Positions 48,223-57,382 of a DNA stretch of 64,000 nt are shown here, piece by piece; positions within the stretch are counted from its first letter, which is position 1, and each line of letters begins with the position of its first letter. The notes under the pieces were generated by a model. It did no database searches. It was not told the origin of the DNA and was given only the letters and a program-made list of their open reading frames with translations. A program made the position numbers and the translations under genes. Source of the stretch: Akkermansiaceae bacterium UBA956 (GTDB taxonomy: Bacteria; Verrucomicrobiota; Verrucomicrobiia; Verrucomicrobiales; Akkermansiaceae); the NCBI GenBank assembly GCA_002293145.1, contig DBCO01000019.1, forward strand, positions 1,465-65,464, written 5' to 3'.

Positions 48223-49284
48223 ATGAAAATTTCCTTCCATGCTCGATTGCTCACCTACGCGGCTGTACTTGCCTACGTGGCGCTCGATCTATTCGCCTTT
48301 CGCGGTCCACTGCGCCATTCCATCGATAGTCGCAAAATCGATAGTCCAGAGTCTGTCGAGCGCGCCAAACAATCTGGACTCGTCGCCCTCGTTCTCGGGC
48401 GCCCAATTCACCGGCCCCAATTGGAGCGCGTCGCTCAAGAACGGGCATGGATGGAAGGGAAATCATGGAGCGATGTGCCTACCGACCAGCGTAAGTTCAT
48501 TCGCAAAGCTTGCCTCGGTGACCTCATCGATCACCAACTGATTCGCTCCAAAATCGCGGCAAATAAAGACGCGCTCCGCGCCTCTGAAGAAGAAATCAAC
48601 CAACGCTATGCTCAGCTGCTCGCCCGTTTTTCCTCCGCGGACGATTTAGAAAAATCCATGAATCAGCAAGGCATTGTCTCCGAGCAGGAACTACGCCTCA
48701 GACTTGCCGCACAGATCGAGATGGAAAAATACATCGACCGCCAACTGCAACCACTCATTGCGGTGAGTGATGATGAAGTCGCCGGCTTCTATCACAAACA
48801 CGAAAAAGACTTACAAAACCCAACAATGGCCAAGGTGCGACACATTTTTTTCGCAACTCTCGACAAAGATTCCACAGCCGTGAAAACCACCGCAGAGCAA
48901 GCGATGGCAGCACTCACTGGTAAACAAAAAACCTTCGAGCAACTCGCTGGCGAGCTCAGCGATGATCCCAAAAGCAAAGTAGCAGGTGGCTTGTTAGGGT
49001 GGATCGAGCCATCACGCATGCCCGCAGATTTTGCCATCCCCGTCATGGCCATAACTATCAATCAGCCAGTGCTTCTTCAAACCAAACTCGGCTGGCATGT
49101 GGTAGAAGTATTAGAAAAACGCGAGGCCACAAGTCGCAGCCTCGAGCAATGTCGCGAGGAAATCATCACCGCTTTGCAAAACAGTAAACGCCAGCCGGCA
49201 CTTGAAAACCTGCGTCAAGCCATACGCAATGACCACCGCCTCCACACTCATATCTACGACGAAGTTCTCGATAGCATGCCGTGA
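48223..49284 (+). CDS. Membrane-anchored parvulin-type peptidyl-prolyl isomerase
   Basis: This 353-residue protein has an N-terminal hydrophobic segment (LTYAAVLAYVALDLFAF), a helical SurA-like part with a long charged stretch (about 100-170), and a parvulin domain at about 200-290 (KVRHIFFATL, DDPKSKVAGGLLGWI, LGWHVVEVLEK). It should assist folding of exported proteins. It follows cutC by 13 bp and ends the run that began at 44240. Confidence 0.88.
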   Translation: MKISFHARLLTYAAVLAYVALDLFAFRGPLRHSIDSRKIDSPESVERAKQSGLVALVLGRPIHRPQLERVAQERAWMEGKSWSDVPTDQRKFIRKACLGDLIDHQLIRSKIAANKDALRASEEEINQRYAQLLARFSSADDLEKSMNQQGIVSEQELRLRLAAQIEMEKYIDRQLQPLIAVSDDEVAGFYHKHEKDLQNPTMAKVRHIFFATLDKDSTAVKTTAEQAMAALTGKQKTFEQLAGELSDDPKSKVAGGLLGWIEPSRMPADFAIPVMAITINQPVLLQTKLGWHVVEVLEKREATSRSLEQCREEIITALQNSKRQPALENLRQAIRNDHRLHTHIYDEVLDSMP

Positions 49285-49867
49285 GCGATTTTTCCCAACT
49301 CAGAATGTTTCGATATAACTCCATCACCCATATGCAAAGTCAAGCCTTCATCAATGAGACGGGTATTCAAAAACACCGGGCCATGTGCGTCGGCAACTTC
49401 GACTTAGCAAAATTTTTCAGTACGTTCATGGCTCCGGACCGTGCCAGTTTTGCCAATCAATGGTATGCAGTGAGATTACTGCAAGCCGAGGATAGATCAG
49501 AGACGCGAGAAATGCACCACCCGTGAGTAACCAAGCAAAGCATTCCCCCGAAGAAGATCCATCTCCATCGCCTGAATCCCCGATACCACCATCATTCCAT
49601 CCGAACAATCCTACGAGCCCCTAGAGCATGACCAGTATCAGCAACAAAGTTGCAGGTAATGCTGACGGTTCGTAGCAGTTTGTCATAGTTTTTAAATAGT
49701 GCGTAGTTCAGTGATTATTCTTCGCCAATGCCACTGCAGACTCGCAAAACTTTGGGAATCGCGTTAGATCATACGAATCCAGTTACCGCGACGAACCATC
49801 TGCATGCCGAGCCACCCGTTGAATCGACTTGACACTGAATCGCTTCCACAAACAACATGTCTCCGCA
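49285..49867. other. 583-bp region without a convincing gene
   Basis: No gene can be supported here. A GTG frame overlaps the parvulin stop as GTGA and runs to 49526 (81 codons) without recognisable similarity. On the minus strand a stretch around 49290-49410 reads protein-like (HGPVFLNTRLIDEGL), and 49426-49608 is another open frame. These may be remains of a decayed gene. No tRNA-like structure or clear terminator was seen. Confidence 0.5.
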
Positions 49868-51640
49868 ATGCCTTCGAACACACTTGCCCTCGAAACCATC
49901 ATCCAAGGGATACCAGTGTCCCCAGGCATCGCCATCGCCCCGATTCATGTCACCGCCCGCGGATTTTCCGCTCCAGAGGTGTATGAAGTCAGCGAGACCA
50001 ATCTGCCCCAAGAGCATCAACGATTCGAAGACGCTGTCACCAGAGCAAAATCGGATTTGGCAGAAATACAAACCCGCCTCGCCGAACTGTCATCTGATGA
50101 AGAATCGCGGATTTTTGAAGCACATATCATGGTGCTTGAAGACCAGGCCTTACTCAAACGCGTGCATCATGCCATTGATGAACGCCAACAAAATGCCGAG
50201 TTTGCCTTCTATGCGGTCATGCAGAATTTCCTCGAAGCCATGCGCCGCATTCCCGATCCCTATCTTCGTGAACGCACTGCCGACATCGAGGACGTCTGTG
50301 AGCGTGTGCTCGATGCCTTCGAATCGAGCCTCACGAGAAAAAACATCCGCCCAGAAGATCGGCACATCCTCATCGCCTATGACCTGAATCCCTCAGATAC
50401 GGCCACCATGGATCGCAGTCTGGTCCTCGGATTTGCGACGGAAATGGGCAGCGTCAACTCGCATACAGCGATCATTGCGCGATCGCTCGGCATCCCCGCC
50501 ATCGTCGGACTCGACGAGGCTATCATCGACATCACCGCGCTCACCCATGCGATCCTCGATGGCTACACTGGCAAGCTGATCCTCCATCCCACCGAGGCCA
50601 CGCTGAACACCTACCGGATGATCGAGCAAAAAAAGCTCCGCGCGCGCACAGCTCTCGACTCCTTGCGCGATGCCGAATCCATCACCCGCGATGGCCGAAA
50701 AATCACGCTCTCCGCCAACATCGGGCTCCTCGAAGAATTGCCCGCGGTCAAAAAATCCGGAGCCACCGGCATCGGACTCTACCGCACAGAATTTCTTCTT
50801 CTCAACGAGGAACATGACGCAATCCCCAATGAGAGTGAGCAAACAAACGCCTACACTCAGATCGCCAAAGCAGTCGCACCTCACCCTGTCATCATCCGAA
50901 CCCTTGACTCCGGCGGTGATAAGTTACCCGCCGAGCCTCTCAGCGAACCAGAGCCAAACCCTTTCCTCGGCTGGCGCGGCATCCGCGTTTCGTTAGATCG
51001 ACCCGAGATCTTCAAACCCCAGCTGCGCGCTGCCCTCCGCGCCTCCGCATTCGGCAAAGTCGCCCTGATGTTTCCACTCGTTTCCGGACTCAGTGAAGTC
51101 CGCCTCGCCAAGGAAATGCTGCGCATCTGCATGGATGAACTTCACAAGGAAAATGTCCCCTTTGATGAATCGATCCAAACTGGTGCGATGATCGAGGTTC
51201 CCTCAGCAGCCATGATCGCCGATGTGCTCGCCAAAGAAGTCGATTTCTTTTCCATCGGCACCAACGACCTAATCCAGTACACCGTCGCCGTTGACCGGGT
51301 AAACCCCTACGTTGCCGATCTATACAAGCCAACACACCCCGCCGTGATCCGTTTGATTCACCGCACCATCAATGCCGGTGCGCAAGCAGGTATCTGGACT
51401 GGCGTCTGCGGCGAAATGGCTGGCGATATCAGCCTCACCCCCTTGCTCATCGGTCTCGGTGTCGAGGAATTGTCTGTCGGTCCCCAACAGGTGCCCAGCA
51501 TCCGCAAAGCCATTCGCTCACTATCACATGCCGAGTGTGCATGCATGGCTGACGATGCACTCAAGGCCTCGCTCAGCGCAGACATCCTCAAACTGACCTC
51601 AACTCTCGCGAAAAAATATTACTCTGAGCTTTTCGAGTAA
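49868..51640 (+). CDS. ptsI: Phosphoenolpyruvate-protein phosphotransferase (enzyme I)
   Basis: From the ATG giving MPSNTLALE the protein has 590 residues, normal for enzyme I. The phosphorylated histidine lies in GSVNSHTAIIARSLGIPAIVG. The PEP-binding domain has IGLYRTEFLL, LGWRGIRVSLDRP, MIEVPSAAM, FFSIGTNDLIQYT and the active-site Cys region GVCGEMAGD. A TTG 39 bp upstream could extend it. No HPr, EIIA or sugar permease gene is in the window, so a regulatory rather than transport role is possible. Confidence 0.93.
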   Translation: MPSNTLALETIIQGIPVSPGIAIAPIHVTARGFSAPEVYEVSETNLPQEHQRFEDAVTRAKSDLAEIQTRLAELSSDEESRIFEAHIMVLEDQALLKRVHHAIDERQQNAEFAFYAVMQNFLEAMRRIPDPYLRERTADIEDVCERVLDAFESSLTRKNIRPEDRHILIAYDLNPSDTATMDRSLVLGFATEMGSVNSHTAIIARSLGIPAIVGLDEAIIDITALTHAILDGYTGKLILHPTEATLNTYRMIEQKKLRARTALDSLRDAESITRDGRKITLSANIGLLEELPAVKKSGATGIGLYRTEFLLLNEEHDAIPNESEQTNAYTQIAKAVAPHPVIIRTLDSGGDKLPAEPLSEPEPNPFLGWRGIRVSLDRPEIFKPQLRAALRASAFGKVALMFPLVSGLSEVRLAKEMLRICMDELHKENVPFDESIQTGAMIEVPSAAMIADVLAKEVDFFSIGTNDLIQYTVAVDRVNPYVADLYKPTHPAVIRLIHRTINAGAQAGIWTGVCGEMAGDISLTPLLIGLGVEELSVGPQQVPSIRKAIRSLSHAECACMADDALKASLSADILKLTSTLAKKYYSELFE

Positions 51641-51666
51641 TCAATCCGCACGTTCATCGCAACAAC

Positions 51667-52917
51667 ATGAAACCGAACATTTTTTTGAAAAAAATCATCA
51701 CGGCAGGACTCATCACGTTGCATCTCCCCACCCTGCTGTTAGGCCAGGACAAGCCCTCCAAGCCAAAGCTTTCTGTGCCTCCCGATGCTGAAGAGGCCGC
51801 CTATCCGGCGATCGAACGCTTCATCACTGTTATGGAAAAGATCCGAGCCGAACACCCTGATGTGGACAAGCTCACCTATGATCGACTCGTCAATCATGCG
51901 CTAGAAGGCATGCTCACTTCGTTAGATCCGCACTCCTCCTACATTCATCCGGAGATGGCTGGATTCATGAAAAGCGACAGCCAGCTTGATCCCGTCATCG
52001 CCTCTCTAGGCATCACCGTTAGCCTGCGCGATTCTGGTCCCTACATCAGTGAGGTCACTCCGTTCAGCCCCGCCGCCAAGGCCAAACTCGATGTCAATTC
52101 TTCCATCCTCCGCATCGGCGATCAAGATGCCAGCAGCATGCCGTTTCCTACCTTGCTGGAACTCCTCCGCCGCCCCGCTGGTGAAATTTCACGCATCACG
52201 GTGAAAATGCCCACCGAACCCAAGCCCAGTGATCTCGCTCTCACCCACGTCCAAGTTCTCGAAAAAGCCGTCACCCACGCGATCTTACTCAAAAAACATC
52301 CTGGCATCGGCTACATCCGTCTTGCCCAGTTCACCGCAGGCTGTGCGGAAGAAATGGAAGCAGCCCTCGATGATCTCGAAGACCAAGGGATGAAACAACT
52401 CATCCTCGACCTCCGAGGCAATCCCGGCGGCGACCTCAATGCCACCGTCAAACTTCTCGGATTTTTTCTTCCCGCCAAGACTGCCGTCGTCACCGTGCGC
52501 ACTCGCAATCCCGCCGATTGGGAAACACTAGCAACGCCCGAGAACCAACGCCGCAAGCGTGATTACCCCATCACCGTGCTCATCGACCGCATGTCCGCTT
52601 CCGCCTCCGAGCTCACCGCCGCCTGCCTACAAGACCTGAAGCGCGCCACCATCGTCGGCGAGACCAGCTTCGGCAAAGGCTCCGTGCAACACATCATCCC
52701 CATGGAAAATGGCACCGCACTGCGCATGACCGTAGCCACCTACCACAGCCCCTCTGGCCGCACGCCGCATGGTGTCGGCGTCACCCCTGACATCATCATT
52801 GAGCCAACGAGCAAAACTCCCGGCATCTTTTCTCCGCCAGACCAAAATTCGTTAGATAATTGGCAAGACGCCGGCCTCGAAGCCAGCCTCAAGCTTTTTA
52901 CCGAAAGCAAAAAATAA
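51667..52917 (+). CDS. C-terminal-processing peptidase (S41 family) with PDZ domain
   Basis: This 416-residue protein has a signal peptide (1-26, ending LLGQ). A PDZ domain lies at about 110-185. The S41 catalytic domain has LDLRGNPGGDL, the serine within MSASASE (309-315) and Lys337 in TSFGKGSVQ, the Ser-Lys dyad. It cleaves exported proteins near their C-termini. It follows ptsI by 26 bp and is convergent with the TolC-like gene, 9 bp away. Confidence 0.93.
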   Translation: MKPNIFLKKIITAGLITLHLPTLLLGQDKPSKPKLSVPPDAEEAAYPAIERFITVMEKIRAEHPDVDKLTYDRLVNHALEGMLTSLDPHSSYIHPEMAGFMKSDSQLDPVIASLGITVSLRDSGPYISEVTPFSPAAKAKLDVNSSILRIGDQDASSMPFPTLLELLRRPAGEISRITVKMPTEPKPSDLALTHVQVLEKAVTHAILLKKHPGIGYIRLAQFTAGCAEEMEAALDDLEDQGMKQLILDLRGNPGGDLNATVKLLGFFLPAKTAVVTVRTRNPADWETLATPENQRRKRDYPITVLIDRMSASASELTAACLQDLKRATIVGETSFGKGSVQHIIPMENGTALRMTVATYHSPSGRTPHGVGVTPDIIIEPTSKTPGIFSPPDQNSLDNWQDAGLEASLKLFTESKK

Positions 52918-52926
52918 CCGCATCGA

Positions 52927-54306
52927 TCAAAACGAACCACCCAGCGCGAGGTGTAGATCGATCCTCGACTGCAAGCGCTCATTCTTGAGTCGAATCAATG
53001 AAGAGCGCGCGTTATTCGCTCGGCGTTGCGACTCTAACACGGAAAGGATGTCAGCACCCTCGATGCCTTCCGAGTAATCGCGCTCCGCTTGCTTTTCCGC
53101 CAGTGCTGCCTGCTCCACTTCTTTTTGCAAAAAGCCTTCCTGTGCTTGCAACGAAGTCTCCGCCGCAATCGCCGCTTCTACCTCTCGGAATGCCTCTAAC
53201 GAACTCTGAGCATAGTCATGGATCGCCGCGTCATTGCGCGCCAACGCCGCACGAGCTTCCGCTTGATCAGCACCACCCGTATAAAGGTTCTGAGTCAAGT
53301 TCGCTGCAATAGTCGAAACCAACTGGTCCACTTGAAACAAGCGCGAAAATGAAGCGCCCGAGGCCGCACTACCTGCCGACAGAGAAAGATCAGGCAAGAG
53401 ATTTTTCCTCGCGGCATCCGCACGATTGGCCGTAGCATAGATCCTCGCGCGCGATGCAGCGAGATCTGGACGCCGCTCCACGAGCGATGCTGGCACGCCC
53501 ACAGGAATCGCTCCGCGCAGACTCGGCAATTGCCGCGCGGCCTGCGTCGTCGCCGCTGGATATCTGCCTAACAAAACTTCCAAACCACGGGCCGCGTCAT
53601 CGCGCTCCAGTTGTCGTGATTTCACCAAGCGTTGCGCCGAAGATACGTTCGTGCGGCCAAGCTGCACATCCAGAGCTCTCACATTGGGAATCCCCGCTTT
53701 GTAGTTGCGCTCAATGATCCGTAGATTTTTTTCAAAAGAATCCAAGGTGGTCTGCGCGAGCACGAGTTGCTGTTGTGCGCTGATCAAATTGCAATAACTC
53801 TTCGCCGTCGTCGCCGCCAAGGATAAGCGAGCATTGCGGAACTCTGCCACCGCTGCATCGAAGTCCGCTGCCGTAGCGCGATCAAGATCCTTCAATCGGC
53901 CCCATAAGTCCGCCTCCCATGAGGCAGAAAGAGATAAGCCGTAGCGCTCAGACGCGCCTGAATCCGTATCGGTGACTGCCGCAGAGCTTCCCGTTCTCAG
54001 TTGCGGCAACAGGGCCGCGCGCGATTGGATGGTCTGCTCACGTGCCGCACGCAATCGAGCCGCAGCAGCTTGCAAATTTTGATTGTGGTTCAATGCCTCC
54101 TTCACAGTACTGCGCAATCCAGCATCAGAAAAGCCCTCAAGCCATTGCTGCGAAATGGCCTGATTGCTGCCGCTCGTCGCCGCACTCCATACCGCAGGCG
54201 TATTGATCTTCAGCGATTGCTTCGGCTTAGCCAGCATACCCAGGCCACAGCTCGAAACCACAAACGCCAGCAAAGCGCATAACAAACATTTCAACGACAT
54301 CGCCAT
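52927..54306 (-). CDS. NodT/TolC-family outer-membrane efflux lipoprotein
   Basis: From the ATG giving MAMSLKCLL the protein has 459 residues. A lipoprotein signal ends at VVSSCG, so the mature Cys is probably acylated. The outer-membrane efflux repeats are visible (LQAAAARLRAAREQ, YCNLISAQQQLVLAQTTL, ERRPDLAASRARI, EAFREVEAAIAAE). It should form the outer-membrane channel of an RND or ABC-type exporter, but no membrane-fusion or pump gene is adjacent. An ATG at 54300 and one at 54378 are alternative starts. Confidence 0.9.
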   Translation of the reverse strand: MAMSLKCLLCALLAFVVSSCGLGMLAKPKQSLKINTPAVWSAATSGSNQAISQQWLEGFSDAGLRSTVKEALNHNQNLQAAAARLRAAREQTIQSRAALLPQLRTGSSAAVTDTDSGASERYGLSLSASWEADLWGRLKDLDRATAADFDAAVAEFRNARLSLAATTAKSYCNLISAQQQLVLAQTTLDSFEKNLRIIERNYKAGIPNVRALDVQLGRTNVSSAQRLVKSRQLERDDAARGLEVLLGRYPAATTQAARQLPSLRGAIPVGVPASLVERRPDLAASRARIYATANRADAARKNLLPDLSLSAGSAASGASFSRLFQVDQLVSTIAANLTQNLYTGGADQAEARAALARNDAAIHDYAQSSLEAFREVEAAIAAETSLQAQEGFLQKEVEQAALAEKQAERDYSEGIEGADILSVLESQRRANNARSSLIRLKNERLQSRIDLHLALGGSF

Positions 54307-54430
54307 GAAACTGTCAGAACGCCACGAATCTTTCAACTGAAACCCGATTCGCTGACACCAAAAGCTCATTCGAAACAATCACCGAAAAACGTAGACAGCG
54401 CAACAAAACCTCGCAAGGCAACTACCAATA

Positions 54431-57370
54431 TCATTTCCCTCCAACAATCTCCTTCAACAAGGTCTGAATCTTATCGTTGGTGAATTGCGTTCTGAATTTG
54501 ATCGTCACATTGCCTTGGAAAAATTGCTCCGCATGTCGTAGCTTCTGGCGCTCCTCATCTCTCAATTTCGAATCTCCCACAACGTTCTTGGTCTCCACGA
54601 TAAAATTCAGTTTCTTCGAACCATCGCCATATTTCAGCACATAGGCAAAGTCTGGCGAATAGCTTTTCCCGCCTGCCACGGGAATCTTAATCGAGTTTTT
54701 GGGGATTTTGGTGAATACCACAACCTCCTGAAGTTCTTTTTTCACATTTTCCTTCTCAAGCTCGGAGTCATAGTAAAGCTCATCAAAGAAATAACTATCC
54801 GCCACCTTTTCATCCGCATACATCACGCCAATACCAGCAGCAGACATCTCTTTCAGCACCTCGCCTTCTCGTGAGGTCATTTTTGTGGGGTGGATGCAGT
54901 TGGAGATTTTTTTGTATTCCACGCTGAATTTATCGATCGCGTGATACATCAGATAATCTTCAAAATTCTTTTTGATGATCCGCACCGTTGCGCCATTCAG
55001 GTATTGATTGATGGGAATCTGTGAACTCACCATGCCCGCGTGAAGTGTATTGCGGCTGATGTGTAAGGTTGCTGAAAGCCTTTGGAGAAATTCATCATAG
55101 GACATTGTCGGCACCATCACCAGCTTGTCCTCATATATGGATTCCGGCTCCTGACGCACCGTGGCTTGCCCGTCATCGATTTCAATTTGTGCCCTGATGG
55201 AGCGGATACCATGCTCTTGGAACTTGCGCTCTTGTGTTTGGAAAAACTGTGATAGGAGAGACTGGAATTGCTCTTCATTCTTGAATTTGTATTCCAGCAC
55301 GACTTTCTCATTGATCTTCTCCCACAGCGCTTTGAGCTCGGGGTATTTCTCTGTGCGGATTGTTACTTTACGCGTTACATCCGAGGCTTTTCTTACTTTA
55401 CCAGTGTTCACACCCGCAAAAGCCATGCCATAATGCTGTTTCACAAAGTCAAATCCGCCCTCCTTGAAGGCGTTAGTCCGTGTTATCACGTTGTTCTGAT
55501 CGAGCACTTCTAGCAGCTGATCCTCGGAAATTTTATACTTGTCGCAAATCTGTTTGATCAGAGTTTCGGTCAGCCTTTCGGGGCTTTCTTCCATTGAGAC
55601 TGCTCCAGACTTCTTATTAATCTCTGTGACCAATTTATCCACAAAGTCGCTCTCTGTGAAATCTACGAAGTAGTTTAAGAAAAACTGCTCTTCCTTGACC
55701 CGATTGCCGAATTCATTCACGGGCAAGCGTAGGCCACGTCCCACTTCCTGGAGCTTGGATATTTCACTTCCACTGCTTCGTAACTTACAGATTTGGAACA
55801 CATTCGGATTGTCCCAACCCTCTCGCAGCGTCCATTTGGAGAAAATGAAGCGCCTTGGATTTTGCAGGGAGAGCATAGCCTCCTTGTCATGCAGAATCTC
55901 ATTCACCTCCTTTTCTACAGCTTCATCTTTATCCGTGTTATCTTGCGAGAAATATCCTGCGTGAGTTACTGAAACATCCTCCAAGGTTTTTTCCAAATAG
56001 CTGCGGTAGTAGCCAGCCTTCTCTGTTTTCAAGATGTTTTCCGCTTCGGCGCGGACGAACTCCTCCAGCTTTTGACGGAGATAGCCATCCTGCGCACGAT
56101 ACTCCTCAATGTTATCGATGAAGAAAAGTGTCAGCGGCTTGATTTTGATATCGCGTTTCAGCAAGTCACGCTCCAGCTTGAAATGCTCCGCCACGGCATT
56201 GCGCAGCATCATTTCCTGCAAGGTCTGCGCGTAGGAATAGGGGTTGAGCTTGTCGCCTACCTTGAGCTCCATGCCATTTGAGAGAACCACCTTCGATTTG
56301 TTCAGACTCTCGATGATGAGATCGCTCATCGCTGGATGGATTTGCTCTAGGCTGCCTTTTTTGCCTAGCTTCATCGTGGATCTTTTCTTCTGCTCATAGA
56401 GCTCGAAGTTCGCTTCTGAGCCATCCGTGGAAACCAAGCGGACCAGAGCATCTTTGCCACTTTCAAATTCCGAAATATGCCCGATCACTCCTTTCACCAG
56501 ATTCTGATTGAAGGAATCCACAGCGGAGAGTGTGTAAATCAGATTATGGTAATCCTTCACGGATTCTTTGACCATTTTCCCCGTGATCTCGTCTTTCTTT
56601 TTGATTTCCTTTTCAGGAAATGTCGCTCCGTAGCGGAGAATATATTGCGGCTTCATCCGCTGGATGTTTTCCCATGTCGCGTTCTGTTGAGAAAATTTAT
56701 GCGGCTCATCAATGATCACCAAGGGGCGCACGGCGGCGATTCCTGCAAAGGCCACGGTGTATTGATCGAATAGGTCTTTGTCATAGCTCTTCTGCATTGT
56801 CTCAGAATTGAGCATGCCCGCATTGATCACCATCACCTCAATGCTTTGCCGATCATGGCTTCCTGCATTGCAGAAGGAAATGACCGATGGCGGCATATAG
56901 GTTTTTTTGTTCGCTTTCCCCGACTTCAGGCTCTCGACGATGTGCAGTTTGATGCTCTTACCGTATTGCTCCCTGAAATGCGCACGAGAGGATTCTGATT
57001 TGAGGAAATTCACCGTGCCCGCCTTGATCGGCAGCGTCGGCACCACTACCACGAACTTGAAAATGCCATATTCTTTGTTCAGCTCGAAAATGGTCTTGGC
57101 GTAGGTGTAGGTCTTACCCGTGCCCGTCTCCATCATGATGTCCACAATGTTCGTGCGGGAGTATTTTTGCTTGATGCCATTCTCTTTCTGTAGCCGCCAC
57201 ACATTATCGCTAAACTGTGTATAGGGTGCCTCTCGATTGAGGAGCGGATTCTTGCACAAGCAATGCGCACCCTCTGCTGCATCGACTTGCAAATCCGCAA
57301 ACACAGACACCACGCTCTTCACAGCGTTTTGCTGGTGCGGCAGATCTTTCTCAAAGTTAAATCCTTTCAT
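54431..57370 (-). CDS. res: Type III restriction enzyme, Res subunit
   Basis: This 979-residue protein has superfamily 2 helicase motifs: Walker A ETGTGKTYT (about 81-89), motif II VIIDEPHKF (about 219) and motif VI VGRGLRLPV. A C-terminal PD-(D/E)xK nuclease region has SPDFAY followed by FIVETKN (about 921). It uses ATP to communicate between recognition sites and cuts DNA together with Mod. It lies 12 bp downstream of mod. Full length and intact motifs suggest activity. Confidence 0.95.
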   Translation of the reverse strand: MKGFNFEKDLPHQQNAVKSVVSVFADLQVDAAEGAHCLCKNPLLNREAPYTQFSDNVWRLQKENGIKQKYSRTNIVDIMMETGTGKTYTYAKTIFELNKEYGIFKFVVVVPTLPIKAGTVNFLKSESSRAHFREQYGKSIKLHIVESLKSGKANKKTYMPPSVISFCNAGSHDRQSIEVMVINAGMLNSETMQKSYDKDLFDQYTVAFAGIAAVRPLVIIDEPHKFSQQNATWENIQRMKPQYILRYGATFPEKEIKKKDEITGKMVKESVKDYHNLIYTLSAVDSFNQNLVKGVIGHISEFESGKDALVRLVSTDGSEANFELYEQKKRSTMKLGKKGSLEQIHPAMSDLIIESLNKSKVVLSNGMELKVGDKLNPYSYAQTLQEMMLRNAVAEHFKLERDLLKRDIKIKPLTLFFIDNIEEYRAQDGYLRQKLEEFVRAEAENILKTEKAGYYRSYLEKTLEDVSVTHAGYFSQDNTDKDEAVEKEVNEILHDKEAMLSLQNPRRFIFSKWTLREGWDNPNVFQICKLRSSGSEISKLQEVGRGLRLPVNEFGNRVKEEQFFLNYFVDFTESDFVDKLVTEINKKSGAVSMEESPERLTETLIKQICDKYKISEDQLLEVLDQNNVITRTNAFKEGGFDFVKQHYGMAFAGVNTGKVRKASDVTRKVTIRTEKYPELKALWEKINEKVVLEYKFKNEEQFQSLLSQFFQTQERKFQEHGIRSIRAQIEIDDGQATVRQEPESIYEDKLVMVPTMSYDEFLQRLSATLHISRNTLHAGMVSSQIPINQYLNGATVRIIKKNFEDYLMYHAIDKFSVEYKKISNCIHPTKMTSREGEVLKEMSAAGIGVMYADEKVADSYFFDELYYDSELEKENVKKELQEVVVFTKIPKNSIKIPVAGGKSYSPDFAYVLKYGDGSKKLNFIVETKNVVGDSKLRDEERQKLRHAEQFFQGNVTIKFRTQFTNDKIQTLLKEIVGGK

Positions 57371-57382
57371 GGTATCTGCTCC

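Noticed and set aside
49281..49526. 81-codon GTG-started gene coupled to the parvulin stop
   Set aside because: Only the GTGA overlap supports it; the translation has no recognisable features.
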